A DNA stretch of 40,854 nt from an uncultured Mycoplasmatota bacterium (lineage in GTDB: Bacteria; Bacillota_I; Bacilli_A; RF39; UBA660), in the NCBI GenBank assembly GCA_946414095.1, contig CAMKNB010000013.1:1-40854 (forward strand), in the 5' to 3' direction. Positions 8,213 to 15,999 of the stretch are shown here, piece by piece. The translations under genes and the position numbers were made by a program. Position 1 is the first letter of the stretch, and every line of letters begins with the position of its first letter. Below the pieces are notes generated by a model that had not been told where the DNA came from, searched no databases, and saw only the letters and a program-made list of their open reading frames with translations.

Positions 8213-10513
8213 ATAAATTTCTTCGTAATTTGAAACAAAAACAAATTTTATATTATCTTTAAGATCATTATCTAGTTCCATTACATCATCATAATTATCT
8301 TTTGGTACATATAGTGTATCGATATTATTTCTTTTAGCGGCAATTGCTTTTTCTTTAATACCACCTACTTTAAATATATCTCCTTTAAGTGATACTTCTC
8401 CAGTCATAGATACATTATTTGGAAGCACTTTATTTTTAAGTAAAGATAAAATAACACTAATTATTGATACTCCAGCAGAAGGTCCATCTTTTTGACTACT
8501 TGCTTCTGTAAAATGTATATGAAAATCTTCATTACTAAATGCTTTATCATCTAAATTAAATTCACTAAGATTACTCTTAATATAGCTAAATGAAACATCT
8601 ATACTTTCTCTAGTAATATCTCCAAGTGAACCAGTGTAATTGTATTTTCCACTTCCTTTGTATGAAGAACATTCTATATCAATAACACAACCACCTAAAC
8701 TATTACATGCGACTGTATGTATTACTCCTGTATGAGTAATTTTTTTGTTATATGAATTGTTCCATACTTCTTTATCTAAATAATGTTGTAAATCACTTTC
8801 TTTAATTCTTACACTTACAATTTTTCTAGATGATTTAATATGTTCAGTGATAACTTTTCTAATTATTTTATTTAAACATCTTTCTAGTTCTCTTACTCCA
8901 GCTTCACTAGTATAATCATTTATTATTTTAATAAGTGCATCTCTCTCAAATTTAATAACATTATTTTTAAGTCCATGACGCTTTAACATATTTGGAATAA
9001 TATAGTTTTCACATATATATAATTTTTCATTTTCTGAATAACCATTTAAACTAATTATTTCAAGTCTATCTAAAAGTGCTAGTGGAATAGATGATATATC
9101 ATTAGCTGTTAAAATAAATAATATTTTGCTCAAATCTATTTCTTCATCTATATAATTATCTACAAATCTCTTATTTTGACTAACATCTAATATATCTAAA
9201 AGTGTAGATGCTGGATCTCCTTTATAATCTTTTTTAAGTTTATCTACTTCATCAAGTAAAAATACTGGATTATTACTACCACACTTAATTAGAGAAGAAA
9301 CAATTTTTCCAGGATTAGAACCAATATATGCACGTCTATGTCCAACTAATTCTGCTGAATCACTCATTCCACCAAGAGAAATTTTTACAAAGTTTCTATT
9401 TAATGCATGAGAAATAGATTCAGCAAATGTAGTTTTACCAACTCCAGGAGGACCAACTAAACATATAATTGGACTATTTACTTCATTAGTAATACTTTTA
9501 ACTGCAATATATTCAATAATTCTATTTTTAGCCTCTTCTAGTCCATAATGTGAAGAATTTAATTTCTTTTCAATTTTAATTAAATCTTTTTCATCTTTTG
9601 TTTCTTTAAACCAAGGTATTTCTAGTAAATATTCTATATAATTTCTAATAATACCAGCATCTGGACTCATTTCACTAGAAGCATCGTATCTATCAATTTC
9701 ACTTAGCAACTTTGTTCTTATTCTTTCAGGAAAGTTACCATTATTTACTTTGTCTCTTAAGTCTATTACTTCTTCAGCTTTAGATAATGTTTCACCAAGC
9801 TCATCTTTAATAACTTTTAGCTTTTCTTTCAAAATATATTCTTTTTCAGAGTCATCTAAATTCTTTTTAATTTGTGTTTCTATATGACCTTCTAAATCTA
9901 TAACAGCACTTTCAATAGCTATTTCTTTTATTAATGTTTTACTTCTACTAATAGGAGAAGCATCTAGCATTAAAGATAATCTTTTTTCAAAAGAAAGAGT
10001 TAAAAAACCACCAACTAAATCTGTTAATTTATCAAGATTTACTCCTCTTTTAATTTCAGACATAATTGAATTTGTTATAAATGGATTTTTATTGACGTAG
10101 CTTTCAAGTTCACTAGTTAATTTTCTAGAATAAGCTGTTTCTTCTATTTCACTTTCACTAGTTTCTATACCTGTAATAATACTATCAAGTACTTCTTCAT
10201 CTTCTGAATAATTTACATAACTAATAACTTTTACTCTATATAAGCCTGATATAATAATTCTCATGTTACCATTAGGAAGTTCAATAACACTTTTAATTTT
10301 ACCAACAACACCTATTTTAGGTAAATCAGATGCATCAGGATTTTCTTCAAGCGAATTTAATGGGCAGACAACTAGGACTTCACTATCGTGATATAACTTT
10401 GAAATTTCAGTAACTTTCTTGCTTACACTGCTCTTGATTTCTACCCTAACTTCTTGATAAGGTAGTAAAACAAGGTTCTTTAATAAGATAACAGGTAAAT
10501 TACTTTTTATCAT
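8195..10513 (-). CDS. lon: ATP-dependent protease Lon (LonA)
   Basis: At 772 residues this is the usual LonA length. It has the N-terminal substrate-binding domain starting at LPVILLKNLVLLPYQ, a coiled-coil helical region, an AAA+ module (Walker A GPPGVGKTT near residue 355, Walker B VFLLDEVDK, sensor ILTAND) and the S16 protease domain with catalytic Ser in KDGPSAGVS and Lys in GGIKEKAIA. Lon degrades misfolded and regulatory proteins in the cytosol. The ATG at 10513 is the start: GCAAGGAGG stands just before it, while an upstream in-frame start would add 30 hydrophobic residues foreign to the family. A good sigma-A promoter lies upstream. No obvious heat-shock operator (CIRCE or CtsR) was seen. 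Confidence 0.96.
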   Translation of the reverse strand: MIKSNLPVILLKNLVLLPYQEVRVEIKSSVSKKVTEISKLYHDSEVLVVCPLNSLEENPDASDLPKIGVVGKIKSVIELPNGNMRIIISGLYRVKVISYVNYSEDEEVLDSIITGIETSESEIEETAYSRKLTSELESYVNKNPFITNSIMSEIKRGVNLDKLTDLVGGFLTLSFEKRLSLMLDASPISRSKTLIKEIAIESAVIDLEGHIETQIKKNLDDSEKEYILKEKLKVIKDELGETLSKAEEVIDLRDKVNNGNFPERIRTKLLSEIDRYDASSEMSPDAGIIRNYIEYLLEIPWFKETKDEKDLIKIEKKLNSSHYGLEEAKNRIIEYIAVKSITNEVNSPIICLVGPPGVGKTTFAESISHALNRNFVKISLGGMSDSAELVGHRRAYIGSNPGKIVSSLIKCGSNNPVFLLDEVDKLKKDYKGDPASTLLDILDVSQNKRFVDNYIDEEIDLSKILFILTANDISSIPLALLDRLEIISLNGYSENEKLYICENYIIPNMLKRHGLKNNVIKFERDALIKIINDYTSEAGVRELERCLNKIIRKVITEHIKSSRKIVSVRIKESDLQHYLDKEVWNNSYNKKITHTGVIHTVACNSLGGCVIDIECSSYKGSGKYNYTGSLGDITRESIDVSFSYIKSNLSEFNLDDKAFSNEDFHIHFTEASSQKDGPSAGVSIISVILSLLKNKVLPNNVSMTGEVSLKGDIFKVGGIKEKAIAAKRNNIDTLYVPKDNYDDVMELDNDLKDNIKFVFVSNYEEIYKEIFS

Positions 10514-10541
10514 GTTTTTCCTCCTTGCCCTATGGCTAATT

Positions 10542-10570
10542 ATTATAAGAGTAATTAAAAAAAATGTAAA
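10542..10570 (-). promoter_or_regulatory. lon promoter
   Basis: On the minus strand TTTACA (10565-10570), a 17-bp spacer and TATAAT (10542-10547) form a near-consensus sigma-A promoter about 20 bp before the lon ribosome binding site. Confidence 0.75.
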
Positions 10571-10649
10571 CAAAAAATACTCAATTTTCACAAAAAAAAT
10601 CAAATATTTTTTTACTAAAAAAATTAATAATTTTTCTTTCTAAAATTCA

Positions 10650-10678
10650 TTGACTTTTATATATTTTTTACATATAAT
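10650..10678 (+). promoter_or_regulatory. Orphan plus-strand promoter between lon and its neighbour
   Basis: TTGACT (10650-10655), 17 bp and a perfect TATAAT (10673-10678) face away from lon on the plus strand. No plus-strand gene follows; the hairpin at 10706-10738 would stop the transcript after roughly 50 bases. Confidence 0.45.
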
Positions 10679-10705
10679 CAGTTATTGAGAGAACATCCAC
10701 AAATA

Positions 10706-10738
10706 AAAAAATACACTTTTTATTTAAGTGTATTTTTT
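10706..10738. terminator. Bidirectional terminator
   Basis: A 13-bp perfect stem (AAAAAATACACTT at 10706-10718, its complement at 10726-10738) has a seven-base loop and T-runs on both strands. It directly follows the stop of the minus-strand gene at 10740 and also lies downstream of the orphan plus-strand promoter. Confidence 0.8.
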
Positions 10739-10739
10739 A

Positions 10740-11384
10740 TTAATATTTTTGACCTTTTAATAGTCTTAATCTATTTTGAAGTCTTGAAATTTCACTTTCA
10801 CAATCTTCAATTTCTTTTGCATATTCTTCTGGATCATTGTAAGAAATTTGTTTAAATCCACATCTTTTACATTCTTTTCTCCAATAAGGTGTAACTCCTG
10901 AAATTGGTGTTGGTGCATAAACATCTTCTATAGGTTTAATATAAGTCCAATCGCCAAAGTCGTGACCTTCGCTAGCACACATTTTCTGCAGCTTTTCCTT
11001 TTCATATTTTTCTATCATAGCTTGCATTTCACTTGATTTTAAGCTATCCATATATGTTTTATAATCCCACACAAGTTTAAAATATGCATCATGAAATTCA
11101 TCCTCTAGATAAGATACATCACCAATATAAATATTATAATGTCTAAACATTGAATTAAATTTTCTAGACAAATGATAAATCTCTTTATATCCTTTATCAG
11201 AATCGCTATACCATCTACTTTTAAATTCTACACTTATTAAACCATCATGAGGCTTAGCATTTTTTGCTTTATTACAAAATTCATCTAAAATTACTCTTGC
11301 AAACTCAACTTCCTCATCAGTATATTCAAAATCATCATCTTCGATATTTTTTGTAAGTTCATATAAATACTCATTAAATTTCAT
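10740..11384 (-). CDS. Unknown soluble protein with C-terminal zinc ribbon and coiled coil
   Basis: The 214-residue protein starts with about 130 mostly helical, acidic residues of unknown type. A zinc-binding motif follows at about 136-180: CASEGHDFGDW then KECKRCGFKQ, giving Cys, His and a Cys-x2-Cys pair. The last 30 residues are a heptad-rich helix (EIEDCESEISRLQNRLRLL). The same C...H.F..W ... CxxCG pattern occurs in the next gene of the operon, so the two may share a binding mode. AGGAGG precedes the start. It is the last of three genes read from the promoter at 12791-12819. I do not recognise the N-terminal domain. Confidence 0.65.
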   Translation of the reverse strand: MKFNEYLYELTKNIEDDDFEYTDEEVEFARVILDEFCNKAKNAKPHDGLISVEFKSRWYSDSDKGYKEIYHLSRKFNSMFRHYNIYIGDVSYLEDEFHDAYFKLVWDYKTYMDSLKSSEMQAMIEKYEKEKLQKMCASEGHDFGDWTYIKPIEDVYAPTPISGVTPYWRKECKRCGFKQISYNDPEEYAKEIEDCESEISRLQNRLRLLKGQKY

Positions 11385-11421
11385 AATTACCTCCTAAATG
11401 TTTTTTATTATACTATATACA

Positions 11422-11709
11422 CTAAAATTTTGGAACTAATTTTATTTGTACAGGTACTTTTTCAGTATTGTAAGTATATTCTTTTTTACCACATAATGGA
11501 CAATATCTACTCCACCTATCTTTTGTAGTATACACTCCAGTACCAACTTCTCTATACCAAATATCAACCCCTTGAGCATCTATTACTTCTTTCTTAATTT
11601 CAACTCTTTCTGGATCATATACAGCTGACTGCCAAGCATGTCTACATAAAGATTGTTCACGTTTTAACTTTCTAATTTCCTCTTCTAATTCTTCTAATCT
11701 AGTTTTCAT
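11422..11709 (-). CDS. Small coiled-coil and zinc-ribbon protein, unknown function
   Basis: About 95 residues: an N-terminal charged helix (RLEELEEEIRKLKREQ) and a zinc motif built from CRHAW (about residue 22) and YCPLCGKKEY (about 69). The ligand set (Cys, His, Cys, Cys) is like that in the next gene downstream. The ATG at 11709 is chosen because AGAGGTG lies six bases upstream; the longer frame begins at a GTG inside that ribosome binding site. The start overlaps the stop of the duplicated-domain gene by 11 bp, implying translational coupling. No function can be assigned. Confidence 0.65.
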   Translation of the reverse strand: MKTRLEELEEEIRKLKREQSLCRHAWQSAVYDPERVEIKKEVIDAQGVDIWYREVGTGVYTTKDRWSRYCPLCGKKEYTYNTEKVPVQIKLVPKF

Positions 11710-12715
11710 CAACAACACCTCTTTTCTTTAAACTTAAATTATATTGTTTTTCTCTTATTTCTCTTTCATCTTTTTTACTTATATCAGATGTTCTATTTAC
11801 CCAACCTGTTAAGAAGAAATATCTAAAATTATCTAATTCTTCATCTGAAATGTTGGAATCAAATGTTCTATAAAAGAAATCAATAGCTTCTTTACGTTTA
11901 TCTGATTTAATTATTTTATATATTGCTGCTATGCAAGCTCTTTCACATGAATCATATACCTCTCTAGGCTCTATTAAATATTTTCTTTCATCATCTACAT
12001 CAAATAATTCAAAACAACCAAGAGGATTTTTAATAATATAAGTTCCACCACTTAAAGAGTCAGCATTCATGTGCAATCCAATTCCATCTTCATTATCACT
12101 CTTATCACGATATTTCATTCTTGTTACCTTTAACGAATATAAATATTCAAGCTCGTGCCTTGTAAAACTTCCAAATTCTTTTTTATGAGCATTATATTCA
12201 TAATTAAATAATTGTCTATAATATCTGCGTCCTTTTACACTTTCATCATCATATCTTGTAATAAAACATGTGAGTAATTCAAGTAACTCCTCGTATTCTT
12301 TTATAGTTACATTCCTATCAATATATACTTTTGTAAATAATTCTAAATCTTTATCTGATACATCAATATCACAAAATCTATCAAAATAATCACCAGTTGT
12401 TCTATCATATTCATTAACATTTAAAATGTTTTCTAAAAGAGATAATGAACAAAAATATAAATTATCTTTTCCATTTGTTCTCTTTGTAGCAACACAATCA
12501 ACGCATAGATAAGATTCCCAAGTATTATCTTCTTTCTTAAATAAATGATATTTACCTTCTTCACTTTGAATACCAATAACAGGGAATGACTCTAGTTTTT
12601 TATATTTTAATAGTGTTAAAGAAAGTGCTACTAATTTTTCTAGTTCATGTCTAGTATAATGTTTGTTATCGCAACCATAAGCACTTTTTAATTCTTCTAC
12701 ATTCTTATCTTCCAT
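11699..12715 (-). CDS. Unknown protein with two tandem related halves
   Basis: The 338-residue protein contains an internal duplication. Residues about 20-39 (YTRHELEKLVALSLTLLKYK) align with about 183-202 (FTRHELEYLYSLKVTRMKYR), and later acidic segments also correspond (DIDVSDKDLELF versus DSNISDEELDNF). Each unit is about 160 residues and predicted largely helical; cysteines in YLCVDCV belong only to the first. No signal peptide or membrane segment is visible. The start has AGGAGG. It is the first gene of a three-gene operon with two zinc-ribbon proteins and sits behind a consensus promoter. No family is recognised. Confidence 0.65.
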   Translation of the reverse strand: MEDKNVEELKSAYGCDNKHYTRHELEKLVALSLTLLKYKKLESFPVIGIQSEEGKYHLFKKEDNTWESYLCVDCVATKRTNGKDNLYFCSLSLLENILNVNEYDRTTGDYFDRFCDIDVSDKDLELFTKVYIDRNVTIKEYEELLELLTCFITRYDDESVKGRRYYRQLFNYEYNAHKKEFGSFTRHELEYLYSLKVTRMKYRDKSDNEDGIGLHMNADSLSGGTYIIKNPLGCFELFDVDDERKYLIEPREVYDSCERACIAAIYKIIKSDKRKEAIDFFYRTFDSNISDEELDNFRYFFLTGWVNRTSDISKKDEREIREKQYNLSLKKRGVVDEN

Positions 12716-12790
12716 AAAACCTCCTAGTTTTTAACACTTTATTAAAAACATTTTTGATAATAAAATGAGATATTTGTTTCTCTTAATAAC

Positions 12791-12819
12791 ATTATATTAA
12801 TAACAAAATAATTTGTCAA
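12791..12819 (-). promoter_or_regulatory. Consensus promoter of the three-gene unknown operon
   Basis: TTGACA (12814-12819), 17 bp and TATAAT (12791-12796) on the minus strand are both perfect hexamers. The leader is about 70 bases and contains a small GAGA...TCTC hairpin. Confidence 0.8.
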
Positions 12820-12835
12820 TATTATTTATTAAAAA

Positions 12836-12859
12836 AATTACATTCTATCAAATGTAATT
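12836..12859 (-). terminator. Terminator overlapping the end of rbgA
   Basis: AATTACATT (12836-12844) and AATGTAATT (12851-12859) form a 9-bp stem with a T-run after it on the minus strand. The rbgA stop codon and its last codons lie inside the hairpin. Confidence 0.75.
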
Positions 12860-13698
12860 CCTTTAATTTTTTCTTGCTTAATTGAATTTATAATAACTAG
12901 GCTTACTCTTTCATAATCAACTTCACCATTTACTGGTATATTTTTATATTTTGAAATTTTTGTAAAACACTCTTCTACTTCATCATCTGAGTAGTATTCT
13001 ATTCCAAATTCACGTCTTAATATTTCTCTATAATATTTATCTAACATTCTAAGTATGTGAATTGCAACCTCTTCAATAGTTAATATTTCTTCTTTAATAA
13101 TAGTCATACTAGCAAGATTTAGTGCCACTAATTCTTCATCGAACTTTGGCCATAATATACCTGGAGTATCTACTAAATCCATATATTCATTTACTCTAAT
13201 TGTATTTAATGTTTTAGTAACTCCTGGTTTATTACCAACACCTAAAATATTTTTACCAACTAGTTTGTTAATTAAAGTACTCTTTCCAGCATTAGGAACT
13301 CCAACTACTATACATTTAGCTTTCTTTGGAAGTAGTCCTTTATCTTTTCTCTTTTTATTAACTTCAATCATTATATTTTTGACAGTTTCAACTACTTTTT
13401 TATAGTCATTTGTATTTTTAGAGTCACTAGTAACTACAATATTACCTTCACTTTGATACTTTTCTATCCACTTTTCAGTTTCTTCTTTATCACACAAATC
13501 ATATTTATTAAAAACAATTATGCTTTGTTTATTATTAATTGTTTTCTTTAAGTCTGGTATTCTTGAAGAATATGGTATTCTTGAATCTATTACTTCAATT
13601 ACAATATCAATATTTGGAAGCATTGTACCAATTTCTCTTTTGGTTTTTGCCATATGACCTGGATACCATTGTATCTTTTTACCTTTATTTTCGTTCAT
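12838..13698 (-). CDS. rbgA: Ribosome biogenesis GTPase RbgA (YlqF)
   Basis: A circularly permuted GTPase acting late in 50S subunit assembly. The order of motifs is diagnostic: G4 NKYD (about residue 66) comes first, then G1 GVPNAGKST, the G2 region GVTKTLNT and G3 DTPG. The family signature IQWYPGHMAK stands at the N-terminus, and a C-terminal helical domain of about 100 residues follows. Length (about 286) is normal. The ATG at 13698 is preferred over an upstream TTG because AAAGGAG is nine bases before it and abuts the TTG. In many Bacillota rbgA lies by rplS and lepB; here it is about 24 kb away from them. Confidence 0.95.
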   Translation of the reverse strand: MNENKGKKIQWYPGHMAKTKREIGTMLPNIDIVIEVIDSRIPYSSRIPDLKKTINNKQSIIVFNKYDLCDKEETEKWIEKYQSEGNIVVTSDSKNTNDYKKVVETVKNIMIEVNKKRKDKGLLPKKAKCIVVGVPNAGKSTLINKLVGKNILGVGNKPGVTKTLNTIRVNEYMDLVDTPGILWPKFDEELVALNLASMTIIKEEILTIEEVAIHILRMLDKYYREILRREFGIEYYSDDEVEECFTKISKYKNIPVNGEVDYERVSLVIINSIKQEKIKGITFDRM

Positions 13699-13720
13699 GA
13701 GATTCAACTCCTTTAATAGA

Positions 13721-13729
13721 ATTATAGCA
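13721..13729 (-). promoter_or_regulatory. Extended -10 promoter of rbgA
   Basis: TGCTATAAT on the minus strand fits the TGnTATAAT extended -10 form. It lies directly between the preceding terminator and the rbgA ribosome binding site; no good -35 is seen. Confidence 0.5.
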
Positions 13730-13761
13730 TAAAAAAGATAGATTATTATATAAATCTATCT
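13730..13761 (-). terminator. Terminator of the cyclophilin-like lipoprotein gene
   Basis: AGATAGATT (13736-13744) pairs with AATCTATCT (13753-13761) around eight bases; TTTTTT follows on the minus strand. Confidence 0.8.
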
Positions 13762-13777
13762 AATTTATAGTTATTAA

Positions 13778-14224
13778 TTATTTTTCAAATTTTACTATTA
13801 TATTTTCTTTTCCTAAATTATCTAAATTATTTATATGACCAATTTTAGTATAACTATAATTTGTATCAAATGATTTATAAAATATAACTAAGCAATTATC
13901 TCCATAAAGCATTACATCTCCCTTTTCAATATGTTTAGGATAATATGAAGAAGTTGCTAAAGAATTGTCCATATAAACATATTTCTCATTACCATTTAAT
14001 TCACTCATATTTAATTCTTGTGGTAATAATTCAAAAAATTCTTCTGCTGTTTTATTGTTTTCTAATACCAACGTATATGTATTATCATTAATAGTTACTT
14101 TTACATTAGACAATTTTATTTCACTCTCCTTAGTATTATTTTGCTTAGTGTTAAAATTTTTACTTGAACATCCTATGATTAATACTAAACAACAAATTGC
14201 AATTAATATTATCTTTTCTTTCAT
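13778..14224 (-). CDS. Lipoprotein with cyclophilin-like domain
   Basis: The 148-residue protein has a signal peptide with a lipobox-like LIIGC (Cys at about 19) and a C-terminal domain of about 110 residues. Several segments (VTINDNTYTLVLENNKTAEEF, LLPQELNMSELNGNEKYVYM, IEKGDVMLYGDNCLVIFYKSF, YSYTKIGHI) match the cyclophilin-like fold family often called Cyclophil_like. Such proteins are widespread in gut Bacillota as secreted lipoproteins; their activity is unknown and the peptidyl-prolyl isomerase residues are not retained. It is a single gene ended by its own terminator. The 267-bp gap upstream (14225-14491) contains a TATAAT at moderate distance but no convincing -35, and no gene. Confidence 0.75.
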   Translation of the reverse strand: MKEKIILIAICCLVLIIGCSSKNFNTKQNNTKESEIKLSNVKVTINDNTYTLVLENNKTAEEFFELLPQELNMSELNGNEKYVYMDNSLATSSYYPKHIEKGDVMLYGDNCLVIFYKSFDTNYSYTKIGHINNLDNLGKENIIVKFEK

Positions 14225-14424
14225 TATATTTTTCCTACCTTATTATAGATTACAATTAATATTATCACACCATTCGTTTGACTTTTTTCTAATTATACTC
14301 AATTTTGATTTGACTTCTGCCTTTAATAGTATTGTGTATATTTCAAATATTTGCACTTCTTTTTTATTCTTTAGCACTCACTTTACATAGTAATTTTATC
14401 AAATAATATATTTTTCTTCAACTT

Positions 14425-14454
14425 AAAAAATTACATATTTAAATGTAATTTTTT
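14425..14454 (-). terminator. Terminator after the coiled-coil gene at 14492
   Basis: A 12-bp stem (AAAAAATTACAT at 14425-14436, complement at 14443-14454) has a six-base loop. T-runs are built into the stem on both strands; on the minus strand it lies 37 bp after the stop codon. Confidence 0.7.
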
Positions 14455-14491
14455 AATGAAATAATTATTCTTTTAGTTATAAAGATAAATA

Positions 14492-15067
14492 CTATAATTC
14501 TAATTTCTTTTCTGGTTGTTTTTTATATTCAATTGTTAAAATATCTAAATCAACAACTGAACCACCAGTATACTTCACTTCAACTTGTCTACTTATCTCA
14601 ATATTAGCTTCAGTTAATATTGATTCTAAATAATCCCAATCAATAGTATCTGTATCAATAAATTTTCCACCCCAAGAGGTCATATCATATGCTTCTTCTG
14701 AATAATTTAAGTATATAATTAAACTATCTTCACTAAACGTATAGTGTGAATGTTCTGTATATTCTATATCTTCATTTTCTGCAGTTATTTTACCTAAATT
14801 CTCATCTACTGATTTTATCCTTCCTGAAGTTTCTTCAGCAAACATTAAAGTATTGTTTACTAGTGTTACAATGGACATTGCCACTGCTTCAGTCTTTTTA
14901 CGAATAAGAGCTTGTTTCATTTTCTCTTTTCTTTCTTGTTTTTTTCTTTCTATTTCTCTAAGTACTTCTCTTTCTTTAATAGTCTGTTCTATACGTTCAT
15001 TTGCCTCTTTTATTTTCTTTGAAGAATTTTTTAAATCTAAAAGCATATTTTTTAATTCTGAATTCAT
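14492..15067 (-). CDS. Unknown protein with N-terminal coiled coil
   Basis: About 190 residues. The first 60 form a highly charged helix (KNSSKKIKEANERIEQTIKE), likely a coiled coil. The C-terminal 110 residues are acidic and beta-rich (TFSEDSLIIYLNYSEEAYD, WDYLESILTEANIEI). There is no signal peptide or transmembrane segment. The ATG at 15067 has AAAGGGGG at good spacing, and an upstream in-frame start would run back through the promoter, so I use the shorter frame. It has its own consensus promoter, which separates it from the vWA/J-domain operon just upstream. No family is recognised. Confidence 0.65.
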   Translation of the reverse strand: MNSELKNMLLDLKNSSKKIKEANERIEQTIKEREVLREIERKKQERKEKMKQALIRKKTEAVAMSIVTLVNNTLMFAEETSGRIKSVDENLGKITAENEDIEYTEHSHYTFSEDSLIIYLNYSEEAYDMTSWGGKFIDTDTIDWDYLESILTEANIEISRQVEVKYTGGSVVDLDILTIEYKKQPEKKLEL

Positions 15068-15094
15068 TATTTTTCCCCCTTTAAAACGTGCTAT

Positions 15095-15123
15095 ATTATA
15101 ACAAACAATCATAAAAATGTCAA
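15095..15123 (-). promoter_or_regulatory. Consensus promoter of the coiled-coil gene
   Basis: TTGACA (15118-15123), 17 bp and TATAAT (15095-15100) on the minus strand, with the transcript starting about 25 bp before the ATG. It marks the gene as an independent unit following the vWA operon. Confidence 0.8.
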
Positions 15124-15144
15124 ATTAGTTATATTTCATTGTTA

Positions 15145-15978
15145 CTATCTCAACACTAACTTTTTCTCTTTTTCTATAACGTTTGAGTTAAAAAATTCAT
15201 TTATTCTATCTATATCACTAATACTTAATGTATCAACTAACTTAAATTCTACTAATCCTACTAGTTCATAGAAATAATTAGTTATTGGTTCTTGATTCTT
15301 ATTTAAATCTCTTATTTTTTGTAATGATTTTAATTCTCTATCAATTTTATCTTTTTCTTCTGAAACTTTATCATCCATACTAGATAACTCTGAAGTAAAC
15401 TCACTAATCATAGATTGCATTTCTTCGAATTTTTCACTAAATGATTCTCCTGTTTCATTAAATCTTTTATATTTTAAATTTAGTTCATCTAATTTAGCTT
15501 TTCTTTTAGATATATAATCACTTTCAAAACTATGTAGTTTACTTTCTAATGCTTTGACTTTTTCTTCTACTGTAGGAAAATGTTTTATACCATTTATATC
15601 TTGATTAAATAAAATTGTAATTGCTTCTTCTTTTCCACAAATTACATTTTCAATAAATTCATATATATATGGTACCTTGTACATTGTATATTCACAATTA
15701 TATAAATCAACTTGATATTCATCATAGTGATCCCATTCACTTGCTGTATTACCAGATTTTTCATATTTAACATCTTCAAAATGATATCTTACTCTATCAT
15801 TATTGTTGTGTCTATAATAATCATATGTTGGAACTTCATTAAGTTTACATTCTGTTTTAACTTTACTAACTTCACTACAATGTTTAATTATTCTATTTCT
15901 TAGCTCTATAAGAGCTTCTTCAGAAAAATTTACTTCATATTTTTCTAATACATCATTATTTTTTCTAATATAAATCAT
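15145..15978 (-). CDS. Coiled-coil protein at the end of the vWA/J-domain operon
   Basis: The 277-residue protein starts with about 140 residues containing YDYYRHNNNDRVRYHFEDV and WDHYDEYQVDLYNCEY, an unidentified globular domain rich in aromatic and acidic residues. A long coiled coil follows (about 137-225, ending EEKDKIDRELKSLQKIRD), and then a short helical tail. It lies 21 bp after the vWA gene with AGGTAAT before its ATG, so it belongs to the same transcript. A scaffold role for the vWA and J-domain proteins is possible but inferred only from position. No known family. Confidence 0.65.
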   Translation of the reverse strand: MIYIRKNNDVLEKYEVNFSEEALIELRNRIIKHCSEVSKVKTECKLNEVPTYDYYRHNNNDRVRYHFEDVKYEKSGNTASEWDHYDEYQVDLYNCEYTMYKVPYIYEFIENVICGKEEAITILFNQDINGIKHFPTVEEKVKALESKLHSFESDYISKRKAKLDELNLKYKRFNETGESFSEKFEEMQSMISEFTSELSSMDDKVSEEKDKIDRELKSLQKIRDLNKNQEPITNYFYELVGLVEFKLVDTLSISDIDRINEFFNSNVIEKEKKLVLR

Positions 15979-15999
15979 ATTACCTCACACTCACATTTT

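Noticed and set aside
10514..10600. A heat-shock operator upstream of lon
   Set aside because: No CtsR-type direct repeat (GGTCAAA) or CIRCE is readable near the lon promoter.
14368..14380. TTAGCACTC, half of a CIRCE heat-shock operator
   Set aside because: The matching GAGTGCTAA half is missing at the required spacing, and no chaperone gene follows.
14055..14390. Plus-strand 111-codon frame antisense to the cyclophilin-like lipoprotein gene
   Set aside because: It is very Phe/Ile/Leu/Ser-rich, as expected for the complement of AT-rich coding DNA, has no ribosome binding site, and covers a well-supported gene.
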